Shown here: one piece after another, positions 34,971 through 47,007 of the stretch
Position numbering within the stretch: position 1 is the stretch's first letter
How the letters are laid out: each line of letters opens with the position of its first letter
DNA from: Lycium barbarum
Taxonomy: Eukaryota; Streptophyta; Magnoliopsida; Solanales; Solanaceae
NCBI RefSeq assembly: GCF_019175385.1
Contig: NC_083339.1
Span: 32,083,637 to 32,147,636 of the forward strand
Length of the DNA: 64,000 bases
Direction of reading: 5' to 3'
Translations under genes and position numbers: made by a program
The notes under the pieces: generated by a model
Told to the model about the DNA's origin: nothing
The model's database searches: none
Seen by the model: the letters and a program-made list of their open reading frames with translations, nothing else

Positions 34971-36807
34971 GAGCAAATAAGTGTAGAAATTCCTCCGAGT
35001 AAATTAAGGTAAGATTTTCTTATTTTGTGGTATAATTGTATTAATGGTGTTATAATGGAAGGATTAAAATTGGATTGGATGAAATTGGAAGTAAGAAATT
35101 GCATGAAATTGTTGTTATATGGAATTGTTGAGTTGAAAGGATTAAAAGTTTGATTTATGTTCATATGTTGTTGTTTGTGTTGTCGTTGATGTGGATTCTA
35201 AATTTGGAAGAAATAAGTGTATAAAGGATCGTATACAAAGCGTATGTTGGTTTGTTTGGTGTATAATCTTAAAATGTTAATGATTTGGATTGGAAAAGGA
35301 TTAAGAAGGGTTGTTGGACTGTTTGAGTTGTTTATGGGCTGAATTGTAAGGGTTTTATATGCATATCTCTATTACTGTCATTGTTGGTATTGCTGTGATA
35401 ACAGGAGGTTAATTGGAAGTTCGGGTTAGGCGAGTATATAGGGGAAATGCTGCCCGATTTCCGTTAAGTTCTTAACTAATGAAAATCCTAATCAAGAAAG
35501 CATGAATTAAAGAATGATTCCTATAGATTTATAAGCTATAAAGTATAGTTACTAACGATAGCGTTACTTTCATATTAAATAGGCTAAAGGGGCGACGAAG
35601 CGAACTTGGTTACGGTTAACCTGTAACAGGTATGTCAAGCTAACCCTTCTTTCTTTTAGCATGATCTTTATGAAACAAACAGACGACGTGTATATGATTC
35701 CAAAGAAGTTCCTATTCTTAAAGCCACTAGGATGGCCAACGTTCTTGATTTCCAGAAGCCATTTCATTATGTCTTGATACGTGTATATTATTCCAGAAGT
35801 TCTATTTTGATATAATCCATAGTTACTTTCGTAATCCATAGTGACTTTCGAAAAGTACTTGATGTGATTATTGTCTTGATTTTCAAATGATAGCTCGTTT
35901 TGATTATTCTATCGAGTCTCAGATGTGTTTTAACTTGAATATGGTTGCTCACTACTCTGCTCGTGCATGCCTCAATATGTCTTTCACCGAGTCCCGGGCC
36001 GGGTATGTTATCGTGCACAGTTTCACTGCATTGTTCACCGAGTCCCTCACTAGAGGGCCGGGTACGGTATATATATATATATGAAGATATGTTTATGGCG
36101 GCTAGGATGGTATATGATGACTTTATTCACCGAGTCCCATAATGGGCCGGGTATGATATATGATATTGACATGCATGATTTATGTTTCAAAAGGCAAGTG
36201 TTTTGGTATTTTGGATGTTATACTTGTCTCTTGTACTCCCTATTTCAGTTATGACCCTCTTTACTGTATTTCATGCTTTACATACTCAGTACATATTCCG
36301 TACTGACCCCCTTTCTTCGGGGGGCGGCGTTTCATGCCCGCAGGTACAGTTAGTCGGTTTGGTGACCTTTCAGCATAGGACTTCTACTCAGCTATCTTGG
36401 AGAGCTCCATTGTTCCGAAGCCTAGACTTTTGGTACAGATCTTATGATGTATATGTATATGTTTATCCAGGGGTACGGCGGGGCCCTGTCCCGTCATATT
36501 TCACTATCGATACTCTTAGAGGTCTGTAGACATATGTGTGGGTTGTGTATAAGTTCTGTTCAGCTATGTCTATACGATGTGCTATGGATATGTTCGTCTG
36601 TAGTGGCAGCCTTGTCGGCTTGCATATGATATTGTGTTCGTCTGTAGTGGCAGCCTTGTCGGCTTGCGTATCATTTTATGATTTGATTAGCTGTGACTCC
36701 TCAGGAGACAGTTTATCTGAACATATATACATGACGACGTTATGAACCTTGGAGTTCTTTTACAAGTTTCTATATCGTTCTTAGATTCAGTTTGATTATA
36801 CCCAACA
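34971..36807 (+). repeat. LTR K, copy 2, left part
   Basis: A-type LTR missing about 470 bp at its left end, interrupted at 36807 by solo LTR J and continuing at 40206-40271. It contains two of the GGCAGCCTTGTCGGCTTGC repeats and the CACCGAGTCCC blocks typical of A-type LTRs. Confidence 0.8.
36803..36807. repeat. Target-site duplication of solo LTR J, left (CAACA)
   Basis: CAACA lies directly before TGTTATATCCCG and is repeated at 40206-40210. Confidence 0.85.
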
Positions 36808-38917
36808 TGTTATATCCCGTATTTTGCGTATTCGGATAATTCAAGATAATTGCGAGAAGTTAAGGGCAAGGCTATATTTTTGACCTTGTGTAGCACACAA
36901 GTTGTTCATGAAAGTTTTGATGTGGAAATATTAAGAAAGGCTAAGGGTAAAAAGGGAAATTCGCAAGATGACTCGTAGAAATATGGAGGAAGGCTAAGGG
37001 CAAATTTGGAATTAGGAAAATTATTTTTCATGAATTCCAAAACAAAAAAAATAAGGGAGAAAAGTCTTGAATAAAAATGGCCAAGTGGGCCGTCAAAATT
37101 GGGGTGGGCTTTGCCCAAATAAATGGATGGAACATGGGTATATTAGAAGACTTAATAGTCATAATTTTCATCTTTCACCTTAGAAGGCTCAAGAAACATG
37201 GAGAAGGAAAAAAAAACAAGGGCCATATTCGGCCAAGTCAAGAGAAAAATTGAGCTTTCAATTTTGATCCAAAAAAATATTTTCTTCTAGTATTCCTACT
37301 AAGTTGAAGGTCCTCTTTAACGTGGTATAATTGTTGGAGCAAGAAGACCCTTCTTTGTTGCAAGTTCATAACCATAGCCAAGCCAAGAAGTTGAGCGAAA
37401 AAGGTATGTATTCAATCCTCTTTCTCACGTGTTATGAATGATTTGTGAGTGTTGTAGCATGTAGAAATGGATGAAATTCATGAACCATGCATGTGGAGGT
37501 TGTGGCCGAATGGGGTATGTTGCTAAGATAAGATGAATTGATTTTTATTTAGTAGTTTGATTGTTGTGTTGTGGATTCTATGATGTTAAGTGAAGAGTTA
37601 ATGGTTTGAAATGAAGTGGAAATCGTTTGTGGATTATTGAAGAAGTTAATGTGATATTAGTACGATTTCTTACATTTGTAAGAATAAATTTGTTAATGTA
37701 TGGGTTGTTGATATAACTCATGAATTTGGGAGTAAGATATGTGTTTGGAAGGAAGGAAATGTGTTGTTATTTTGTTTGTTGAACTTGGAAGGTTTCGAGT
37801 GAAGTAGTATGTTGGTTGGGTTGTTTTGCATATTATATGAATTGGTTGAAGTGTTCTTGAATCATGTTAGAATGACTTTGGATTAACACTTGAATGTGAG
37901 ATCATTGGTATTGTCTTGATTATATGTGATTGAATTGAATATAAATGAAATGCTGTTAAATTGTGTGACGAAGGTTGTTAATGTTAGAATGTATTTTGAA
38001 ATAATTGTTGAAGTTGGAGATATGATTGTGGGCGTTGTTGTTAATAATTTAGCCGAGTTGAATACTCGGATTTGTTGTTGATAAATTGGCCGAGTTAGAT
38101 TCTCGGGGATGGTGTATTTACAGGGGAAATGCTGCCGAAATTTCGGCAGAATATAAATGAATTCATTTGAAGGACTAAGACAAGCATATGTCGATGAGTC
38201 TAATGATTATGTCAATTCTCTTGAATGTAGACTAGCAAGTTTGGACGAGTAAGCGTAGCTAATTGGACGTGGGACAGGTATGTAAAGCCTAACCTTTCTT
38301 TCTTTTGGCATGTCCTAGTTGCGAGTAAGCTATGATATGATACGTACTTGGGGTAACTCTATTCTTGATTCCGAGCTTGTTGATGATTATTATTCATTTC
38401 TTGATGTGAGTATACTTAGTATAGCCGAGCTTATTGTATGATTGAATAACAAGAAAAGTCTAAAGAGTTTTGTAAGTAGTAATGTCCCTAACTTTCGTAG
38501 ACGGTCTCGGATTTGCTTGAAAATGGTCGTAGAGGTTTCTATAATGAATAATGTCCATAACGATATTTGAAAGGTACTTGGTATGATTGTTGCTTTAATT
38601 TTCCAAAAATAGCTTCTGAAACGTTCGTAAAAGGTTCTGTACTTCAAACGCTCATAACTTTCCTATACTAAGTCGGATTGACCCGAAACGTGTTTATGAT
38701 CTGTGACAAGTACGAAGCGTAACGATACCCATAATGAATCCATTCCTAGATGTAGGATATCCTGAGTTCTTTGACCTCTTGAGCCCGAAGGGGCATTCTC
38801 AAGTTGTGCGATTTCATAATGTTGTCTAAATCCCGAAGGGGACGTTCATAAGGTCTTTCCCTTAATAGTTTTTTTTCTAGATGATTTCATGACGAGACTG
38901 AGCGTGTTATATAAAAT

Positions 38918-39060
38918 ATGGCCTCAACCTATGCCTAAGTGTGCTATGGCCTCAACTTATGCCTGAGTGAGCTATGGCCTCAGCTGATCACTGAGTGTGC
39001 TATAGCCTCAGCTTATGCCTGAGTGTGCGATGGCCTCAGCTTATGTCTGAGCATGCTATA
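38918..39060. repeat. 28-bp tandem array in LTR J (5 copies)
   Basis: GCCTCAGCTTATGCCTGAGT-type units start at 38921, 38949, 38977, 39005 and 39033, an exact 28-bp step. Confidence 0.9.
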
Positions 39061-39167
39061 TAACACATGGCCTCAGTTTACGTTATGCCAATTGAGTTGT
39101 GCATATGATTTTACTAATGATTTCGAGAAAACTAGTTTTATACTAAAGGAAATATAAAGTTTGGTTT

Positions 39168-39295
39168 CCAAAACTACTCCGAAGGGGGTGCGAGATTTTA
39201 GTATTTAGACTTTCAAAACCACTCCGAAGGTGGTGTGAGATTTTACTAATTAATTTTTCAAAACCACTCCGAACGAGGTGCGAGGTTCTACTATT
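39168..39295. repeat. ~44-bp tandem array in LTR J (3 copies)
   Basis: Units begin CAAAACCACTCCGAAGG at about 39171, 39214 and 39259. Confidence 0.85.
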
Positions 39296-39349
39296 TCATT
39301 CCATTTACGACTTATGTTTACATTTCATGCCATCATTAGTATTATTATG

Positions 39350-39560
39350 CTTGAAGGGGCCAGGATCATTATTATTATGTCGGGACCGGCATTCCCGAAG
39401 GGGCCAGGTAATATTATGTCGGAACCGGCATGCCCGAAGGAGCCATTATCATTATTATGCCGGAAGCGGCCGTCCGAAGGGCCTATTATGTTATTATGTC
39501 GGAAGCGGCCGTCCGAAGAGACTATTATGTATGCCGGAAGCGGCTGTCCGAAGTGACTAT
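39350..39560. repeat. ~40-bp tandem array in LTR J (about 5 copies)
   Basis: Units carry CCGAAGGGGCC, ATTATTATGTCGG and AAGCGGCCGT. Spacing varies by small indels of ATT triplets. Confidence 0.85.
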
Positions 39561-40205
39561 GGTGATACTATATTTATATTGTGTATTCTAGAATTTAGGT
39601 ATGCTGTACTTATATTGTGTATGCTATAATTTGTGTAAGGCACTACATGGCACGGTTCAAAATGCTGTTCCAGGTTACTCCGGATTGCCTCTAAACTGGT
39701 TTACTGTTACGTCTCTCCTTGTTTATGATTCAGTGATGCTTTACATATTCAGTAAATATTCCGTACTGACCGCCTTTCTTCGGGGGCTGCGTTTCATGCC
39801 ACGCAGGTACACCCAGATGAGTAGAAGACTTTGCTAAAGGTGTTCCCGCTGGATTGGCGAGCTCCATCTCAGTTCGGAGTGTTGCCGGGTCAAAGTATTT
39901 ATGTCATGGTATTTTGTATATGTTAGAGACTTTGCAGATAGTGTCCTGTGGATAGGGCGTCGAGAAGTGCGAATCATTTATAGATGATACATGAGTATGT
40001 ATTTTCAGATGATTTCAGTTGGTAAAAAGTACGTAATTGATTGAAAGTTTTCCATAATCTGTATAAAGAAAATGACCTCTATTTGGAAAAGTTTCATGTT
40101 TTTAAAAGTTTTTGAAATGTTTTGGTAAAGCGAATGTTTAAGGGTTCGCTCGACTCTGAAGAGAGTCGGGTGCCCATCATGCCCTATCAAGATGAGGGTG
40201 TGACA

Positions 40206-40271
40206 CAACAGGTACGTATACGAGTGCCCAGGTCGGGCCCTAGTCATGGCCCACGGGGTTGGGTCGTGACA
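40206..40271 (+). repeat. LTR K, right end, starting with J's right target duplication
   Basis: CAACA (40206-40210) is followed by GGTACGTATACGAGTGCCC and GGGTCGTGACA. This is the same order as A's LTR at 1727-1791, so it completes K across the J insertion. Confidence 0.85.
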
Positions 40272-40657
40272 CATACGGTCCGTGGATTTTATACGGCCAG
40301 TATGTCTGGCCGTATAATGTCCATCTTTCCGAGACTTGTTCTCATCGACTCGTTTGATCTCCGATCCATATGGAACATTCTTAACACTTGTTTAACACTT
40401 CAATACCAATCTAAGGGATGTTGTTACTTGTCTCTAAGACATCATTATGCCCTCATTAACTCGTCGTCCATAATTCCTACCCGATACATAACATATCCTT
40501 TACTTTCTTCGTCAAACTTCTTCCTCTTAGTCAATGCCTTCGAATTTAGATTAGGATCATCAAATGATATTTCTTACTTATTCAAACCATCGTATACCTC
40601 GTACTCTTTGCTAAAATATTCACTGTACGCTAACGGGGAATTTTCCAAGGTGTAACA
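40272..40657 (-). repeat. LTR fragment L
   Basis: On the minus strand it starts TGTTACACCTTGG at 40657, right after a gag codon run of D, and continues 386 bp until K's end. Its family is not matched elsewhere in the window. The right-hand target duplication would be CGACG (40658-40662). It is noncoding. Confidence 0.6.
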
Positions 40658-41088
40658 CGACGGACCTCGGATGGCAAATAATGATGGATGAAGTCATTCA
40701 CGAACTCTTGCCAAACCGGGGAGGTGTGTTTTCTCCTTTTTAGAAAATCCAATTATTGTACCAAACAACCGCCACATTATGGAGCCTATAGGATGCCAAT
40801 TCTACAGACTCAGTATCAGAAGCATGGATTATCCTCAACATCCTCAACATCTCATCTATAAAGCCTTTTGGGTCTTCATTCGGCTTTAACCCGAAAAATT
40901 CTGGAGGATTCAAGCTGATAAAGTCTAAGGCTCTTGCACTAACAGCTCTATCATTTCGGCCCGTACTCTGTCATTGAGCCTGAGTGGTAACCAACTGAGT
41001 CAATAACTGAATGGCCTCGATCATCTGTTGACTCGAAGCACCTAGTGGTGGAACTGGAGGTACTGAGCTGGAACTGAGGCCCCTTCAT
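40658..41088 (-). pseudogene. gag: D gag pseudogene, middle segment
   Basis: Minus-strand translation follows E's gag: LTTQLVTTQAQ-like, then NPPEFFGLKPNEDPKGFIDEM, LASYRL and VVWYNNW motifs, ending at PSEVRR where LTR L begins. There are stops and frameshifts (for example a TGA near 40976 and a shift near 40740). The N-terminal part continues across G at 62892-63050, proved by G's target duplication. The zinc-knuckle end of D is at 24120, so about 600 bp of gag between are missing. Confidence 0.85.
41084..41088. repeat. Target-site duplication of G, left (TTCAT)
   Basis: TTCAT precedes the G LTR start TGTAACACCCCG and recurs at 62892-62896. Confidence 0.9.
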
Positions 41089-43276
41089 TGTAACACCCCG
41101 TAAACTTGAACTAGGTGGGAATGTGTAAAAATCTCGTATTAAGATGATATTATATCTATACGAATCCATTCTTGGTGAATTTGGGAGGAAGATGGTCGTT
41201 TTGAAGTCAAACCAACTAGTGAAGTTCTTAAGGCCTCTTAAATTCGCCTAAGTTTTGGTAGGTCTGTCTTCTGGGCGATTTTCATAAAAATGTGTTGCGA
41301 ATTTGGAAAAACTTCTTTGATAGAAGTTGAATATCTTTGAAATACATTTCCAATGGTATGTTTCCCAGCACAAGCAAAGTTACATACAAAACGTTATGCC
41401 CATTTTACTGAAGCCTGTCTTTGCTGAAAATTTGGCCTATGTTACAGTGAGATGCTATGGACCGTAACACGTGTTACCGGCCGTAACATGGAACCATGAC
41501 GCCACAAAAATAACCAGAACTCCCTGGAAATTTCCACTAAAGGACGGTCCAAAGAACGGTCCGTAACACGAAGGACGGTCCGTCCTTCGGGGGCATCCTT
41601 TGGCCCGTTTTCATCAGAAAAATATAAATAAGACACTTGTTTTGTTTATTCCTCCACTTTCTAAACAACCCTAAGGACGAAAATCATTCCTCAAAGTCTT
41701 CAAATCAAAGGTAAGGACATCCTTAACATTACTAATTCATTCTAACATCAAAACCATGAAATAACATGATTTTTGTGACCAAAACCTAGGGTTTGCAACA
41801 TAATTCTTCTCAAAGTGATTCAAGCTAGGGTTTGGGTGTTCTTTATTAGAAAAGTGATTTGTTAAACCTTGTTTAAAAAATTAAGGTATGTCTCTCATTT
41901 AAAAATTTATTTTGAATGAAAATCACTTTTTGAAACTATTGTTGGAAGTATAATTTTATTCAAGATTCATTAATGAATGAAAGGAAAAGTACTCTTTTAA
42001 TGTTTCTTGAACTCTAGTTCAGGTCTAAATGGTGGTTAATGTGTGTGAGGGGACAAACCCAGATTAAACCTAGGTTGTAACAAATCCTATATATGTATGA
42101 GATATTATGAATGTTTTCCTCGATGAGTGATGCTTAAAAATGATGGTTAAGAGTTGGTAATGGCATTCTCATTGATGAATTGGGACATGGAAATCTTTTG
42201 TAAAGAAGTTATATATTTTCAAAACATTGATTAGATTGACTTATTCTTTCGATATGGTGTAATGAACTTTAATGTTATTGATGGTGTGACTACTTTGAGA
42301 CAAATTGTGAATCAGCTTCTATGCCATGGACTTTGTTGTTGTGTTTGCCTTGCTATTCGGGAGGAAGAGTAGCCACTATGGATCCTAGTTTATTAATTGC
42401 CTTCCTATTCGGGGGGAAGAGCGGCCACTTCTGGGTTCGCTACCTGGGGTGTATTAATGGCCTTGCTATTCGGGAGGAAGAGTAGCCACCGTGAATCCAT
42501 ATTCTGGTGTATTGCGCAGTGTTGTTGATATTGAGTTAGGCCTATATGGGCAATTTTGATATCCATCTTTATTATGGAACTGGTATTTATGCCTGACTGA
42601 CTTAAAGCATAATTGAAACTGGGATTATGAAATTGCTTTGTAAACTGTTTAATAAATGATATTGAGAATCACAAAGTGGAATGATTGTTTTTATACTATC
42701 TTTTCAGGACTGATTTCTTTATGTTTTATTATAATTTATTCTCATATTACTTATTGTCCCCGAGGCACTCACTGAGTACGAAGTACTCAGACATACCATT
42801 GTTGTCTTTGATGGTAAGTTAGGTAATGGAGAAGAGTAGGTTGTTGATACTCCGGGCGTTTAAGAAAGACCTGCTGTTGCTGCTGATTTGGTGAGCCCAC
42901 ACATTCATTCGTGGGACACATTATTTATTTAATTTCATTTTTTTATATTAGTTTCCGGGCTGCGTCCCGATGAGTTAGACATTTATTCTTTATTCCTAGA
43001 AGCTCCTTAGTAAGCATTTGAATGTGGGTAGAAGAAGAGTTGTTGTGTAACTCTTTTGGGAACGCTATCATGTTTTGGTTGAACTATTTAAATTATAAAG
43101 ACTTCCGCTAATCTAATTCGTATATTCATGAATTTTTACATTTATTTTATAAACTATTAGAGGCGAATATTGAACCTGGCGGGTTCAAGTGTTGTTATTG
43201 TGTCGTTTAGGTTCTTCCGATGTTGTTCATGACGTCGGATGCCGGTCACGTCTACGGTGGGTTTTTGGGCGTGACA
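41089..43276 (+). repeat. 5' LTR of G
   Basis: TGTAACACCCCG to GGGCGTGACA. It includes a palindrome-rich zone (about 41450-41590), a TATA box and three repeats of the GCCTTGCTATTCGGGAGGAAG type at about 42346-42520. No genes. Confidence 0.95.
41623..41630 (+). promoter_or_regulatory. Candidate TATA box in G 5' LTR
   Basis: TATAAATA, repeated at the matching place in the 3' LTR (61254-61261), about 535 bp into the LTR. Confidence 0.55.
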
Positions 43277-43279
43277 AGC

Positions 43280-43298
43280 TTGGTATCAGAGCCTAGGT
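43280..43298 (+). other. Primer binding site of G
   Basis: TTGGTATCAGAGCCTAGGT lies three bases after the LTR end, a longer match to initiator Met-tRNA than in the A/C/E/F group. A ~200-base leader follows, with ATTGTGCTATAGAGC, related to the pre-ATG motif of the other elements. Confidence 0.85.
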
Positions 43299-43503
43299 TT
43301 AAATATGTCTTAGGATTGTAGTCGGTGTCTATGGAGTTGTGTCTAGTGGAGTTTTCCTCGTGCAGCCTGATCACCTGCATGATCGAGAAACTCCTAAGAC
43401 ATTTATAGGTGTTTCCTATTCTTCTTGATTCTATATTGTGCTATAGAGCTTAAAGTCCTTTTATCATCATTCTAATTCGGTCATTAATTCGTGCCTTGCA
43501 GAA

Positions 43504-45182
43504 ATGGCTCTGACACGATCCAAAAATAGTAACCGAGGACGTCCTGCGGGAGTTAACCGAAATCTTGTGGGCGTGAATGCTGGTAATGGAAATGATGCTG
43601 GAAATCAAGCACCGCCTGCTTCTGATGTTCCTGTTGTAGGTGTACCTCAGGTTGGTACTTTGCAAATGGCTATTCAAATGTTGACTGCATTGGTTGTTGT
43701 TCAGCAGCAGCGTGAAGGTATGGGACCTCACGATGGAGGCAGACTTGAGCAATTCCTCGACTTCAAGTCACCAGAGTTCTTTGGGTCGTGAGAGATAGAT
43801 GACCCCCAACACTTTCTAGATGAGACCTTCAAGGCATTAAAGGCAATGGATGCCTGGGATTCCAAAGTTGTAAGGCTTGCTTCTTATCAGTTGAAGGATG
43901 TTGCTCACGTATGGTTTGAGATGTGGGAATCTGAGAGGGGTGACACTGCTTTAACTCCGACGTGGGCCGAATTTGAAGAGGCATTCATGGAAAGGTTCTT
44001 GTCTGATGAGGAAAGAATTGCTATGGCAACGAAGTTTGAAAAGCTAGAGCAGGGTAACAAGTCAGTTCGTGAGTATAGTTTGGAATTCACCAGTCTGTCA
44101 AAGTATGCTTTATACATGATTCCGATTGAAAAGCATAAGTTGACTCATTTTGTGAAAGGCTTGGTACCCCGTATCAAGTCTGCATGTGCTGCTGTGGCTA
44201 TGTCTCCTACTTGCACTTTTTCATCTCAGGTTGGGTTTACTGAACAACAAGAGAGTTGGAAAAGTGAGGAGAGGGTAGATCGAGATCAGAACAAGAAGGC
44301 CCGATCGGCAGGTGGTTTTAGTGGTAATAATTATAAGGAAGGTCAGAGTAAAGGGTATTCGGCACCTACTCAGTCTGGCGCATATTCGAATGCTAGTGTA
44401 CCTTCTGGTAGGCAAGGTCAGAAGAATAACAACCAAAGCAGGTTCTCCTAAGGTAGTAGTCGGTCCGCTGTATGGGAGGATCGTATCTGCCATCACTGTG
44501 GTATTAGGGGGCATCTTAAGAGGGACTGTAGAAAATGGCTACGTGAGATGGCTGCTATGAATAACCAAAAGAATTATTCGCCTGCTTCTGCATCTGCTAA
44601 AAATCAACCTGCTGGTAATGCTAATAATTATAATCAGAATGCTCGTAACAACGGCAAAGGAAAGGAAGTTGCTAATACTTTTGGTGGAGGGACAGCTCGA
44701 CTTTATGGGCTGACTCGTAAAGAGACGGCTCAGGCTTCTGATGCTGTGGTTACAGGTATCCTTACCATCTGTTCTCAAGATGCTTACTCATTGATTGATT
44801 CGGGTTCAAATTTATCCGATGTGACCCCTTATTTTGATCTTGATTTGGGTATGAAACCCGAACCTTTGTGTGAACCTTTTGCTGTTGATACGCCTTATGG
44901 TGTTCCTCTTATTGCTTCTAGAGTGTATAGAAATTGTGTTGTGGTGATCAAGGGACGTGAGACCATGGCTGATTTGTATGAACTTGAGATGGTGGATTTT
45001 GATGTAATTATGGGGATGGACAGTTGTCCGCATGTTATCATAATGTGGATTGTCGTCATAAGTTAGTTCGCTTCGCCATTCTCGATGAGCCTGTTATTGT
45101 GTGGGAGGGTGAAATTGCTAAGCCAAGGGGTAGATTTATTTCCTATCTTAAGGCTCATAAGATGATTACAAAGGGGTGTATT
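43504..45182 (+). pseudogene. gag: G gag-protease pseudogene
   Basis: ATG at 43504. One frame runs to ~45020 with stops TGA 43789-43791 and TAA 44449-44451. Gag motifs are SPEFFGS, LASYQLKDVAHVWFEMW and NKSVREYSLEFTSLSKYA. The zinc knuckle CHHCGIRGHLKRDC at about 44487-44530 is intact (CCHC). The protease follows with LIDSGSNLSDVTPYF (catalytic D-S-G kept) and ends near GMD, where one base is lost. The other frame continues SACYHNVDCRHK to KGCI, where LTR-derived DNA intrudes at 45173-45182. Coding resumes at 48959. Confidence 0.9.
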
Positions 45183-45480
45183 AATGGGCTTGCTATTCGG
45201 GAGGAAGAGTAGCCACCGTGAATCCGTATTCTGGTGTATTGTGCAGTGTTGTTGATATTGAGTTGGGCCTATATGGGCGATTGTGATATCCATCTTTATT
45301 ATGGAACTGGCATTTATGCCTTACTGACTTAAAGCATAAATGAAACTGGGATTATGAAATGGCTTTGTAAACTGTTTAATAAATGATACTGAGAATCACA
45401 AAGTGGAATGACTGTTTTTATACTATCTTTTCAGGACTGATTTCTTTATGTTTTATTATAATTTATTCTCATACCAAGAT

Positions 45481-47007
45481 TGTCACGCCCCAAAACCCAC
45501 CATAGACGTGACCGGCATCCGACGTTATGACCAACATCGGAAGAACCTAAATGACCCAATAATAACACTTGAACCCGCCAGGTTCAACATTTGTCCCCAA
45601 CAGTTTATAAAATAAATGTAACGTCATGTTCCTTTTTGATAATATTTCCTTATTAAATTAAACAAAGTTATAAGTAACTGCATATATCAGGATCATAATT
45701 ATGCAATAAGATTAGCGGAAGTCTAAAATAAGTAAATAGTCATAAACGTGGCAAACACCCATTAAGTCGTACGAGACTTTAACTATCTACCCACAATTCT
45801 GACAACTATCTATGGAGCTTCTAAGAGACACAACAATCGTCTAACTTCGGGATGCAGCCCGAAAATCTAGAATAATAAATGAAACAGGAAGTATCCCATG
45901 AAAAAGGATGTGGGCTCACCAAATCAACAACAGCAGCAAGTTGTCCTAAGCGTCGAGAGTATCACGAACCTGCTCTTCTCCGTTTCCTAACATACCATCA
46001 AAGACAACAATCGTGTGCCTGAGTACTTTCGTACTCAGTGAGTGCCTCGGGGATAACAAGTATTAGAAAAATAAAATATAATAATAGTATAAAAATAGTC
46101 ATTCCACTGTGTGATTCTTAATATTATTTGTTAAACAGTTTACAAAGCCATTAATCAATATAAAAACAGGTATTCAGCATGTGGATCTCAATAAGAATTA
46201 TCAAAACCGATTATAAATCCTTTTGTCAAGTTACAACTTTCAATTATGCCTTTCAAATTGATCATGATTGTCAACAACAGTTCCATGAGAGAATAAGAAT
46301 ATCACACATGCCAATACAGACCCAAGAATCAATCACATCGAAGGGATGACCGTAGAGGTTCCCTTGTCACAGCGCACCACACCGGAATATGAAATTCTCG
46401 GTGGTTATCCTTCCTCCCGAATAGCTAGGACATTAATACACCCCGGGTAGCAAACCCGGTAGTGGCCACTCTTCCTCCCGAATGGCTAGGCAATTACCAC
46501 ACTAGGATCCATAGTGACTACCCTTCCTCCCGAGTAGCTAGGTATAAATACACCGAAATATGAAATCCTCGGTGATCACTCATCCTCCCGAATGGCTAGG
46601 CATAAACACACCGAAATATGAAATCCTCGGTGACCACTCATCCTCCCGAATGGCTAGGCAAAATCACATCAACAGAGTTCATAGCATAAAAGCCGAATTA
46701 CAATTTATCTTAAGGTGGTCACATCACCATTTACCATTAAGGTTCATTATGCCATATCATAAAGATAAATCATTTCAAAGAATGTCTTGAAAATGTTTCA
46801 CTTCTTTAAACAAGTTTCAATTTCCACAATTCGTGATAACATACTTTTATAAGTCAACAACCTTTCAAGTAACTAGTTAAATCATCCATCAAGAGAATTC
46901 CAATATCATTACCAATCGTTGTCCATCATTATTAAGAATCTCTTATAGAGGAAAACATTCATAATATCATATACATATATAGGGTTTGTTACAATCTAGG
47001 TTTAATG
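45481..47007 (-). repeat. Left arm of ~1.5 kb inverted repeat
   Basis: Pairs with 47421-48959. Inner end AGGGTTTGTTACAATCTAGG matches its complement starting near 47421. It includes five or six ATTCGGGAGGA-type repeats at about 46395-46670. Confidence 0.9.

Larger units (their letters stand above)
32456..38779. repeat. Large direct duplication, copy 2
   Basis: Partner of 24121-30426. After 38779 copy 2 continues smoothly into the rest of LTR J, so copy 2 holds the ancestral right-hand context and copy 1 is the truncated derivative. Confidence 0.95.
36808..40205 (+). repeat. Solo LTR J (3398 bp)
   Basis: It starts TGTTATATCCCG and ends GTGTGACA, flanked on both sides by CAACA, with no interior or second LTR. 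This is the expected product of LTR-LTR recombination. The first half is related to F's LTR. The second half carries three separate tandem arrays and then the usual AGTAAATATTCCGTACTGAC / TTTCTTCGGGGG block. The ORFs at 39278-39629 are translations of the repeats. Confidence 0.9.

Noticed and set aside
39278..39629. ORFs with repeated Ser/Arg/Pro motifs in LTR J
   Set aside because: They are translations of the tandem arrays in two frames at once, not a protein gene.
40206..40271. First reading that LTR J ends at 40271 with GGGTCGTGACA
   Set aside because: TGACA at 40201-40205 followed by CAACA matches the left flank of J; the remaining 61 bases align with the end of the A-type LTR K.
40272..40657. 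Idea that fragment L is the missing start of E's LTR
   Set aside because: The sequence does not resemble the corresponding part of F's LTR, to which the rest of E's LTR is related.
46560..46790. 76-codon ORF found almost identically on both arms of the inverted repeat
   Set aside because: Similarity is explained by the DNA-level inverted repeat; the translation follows LTR minisatellite units.
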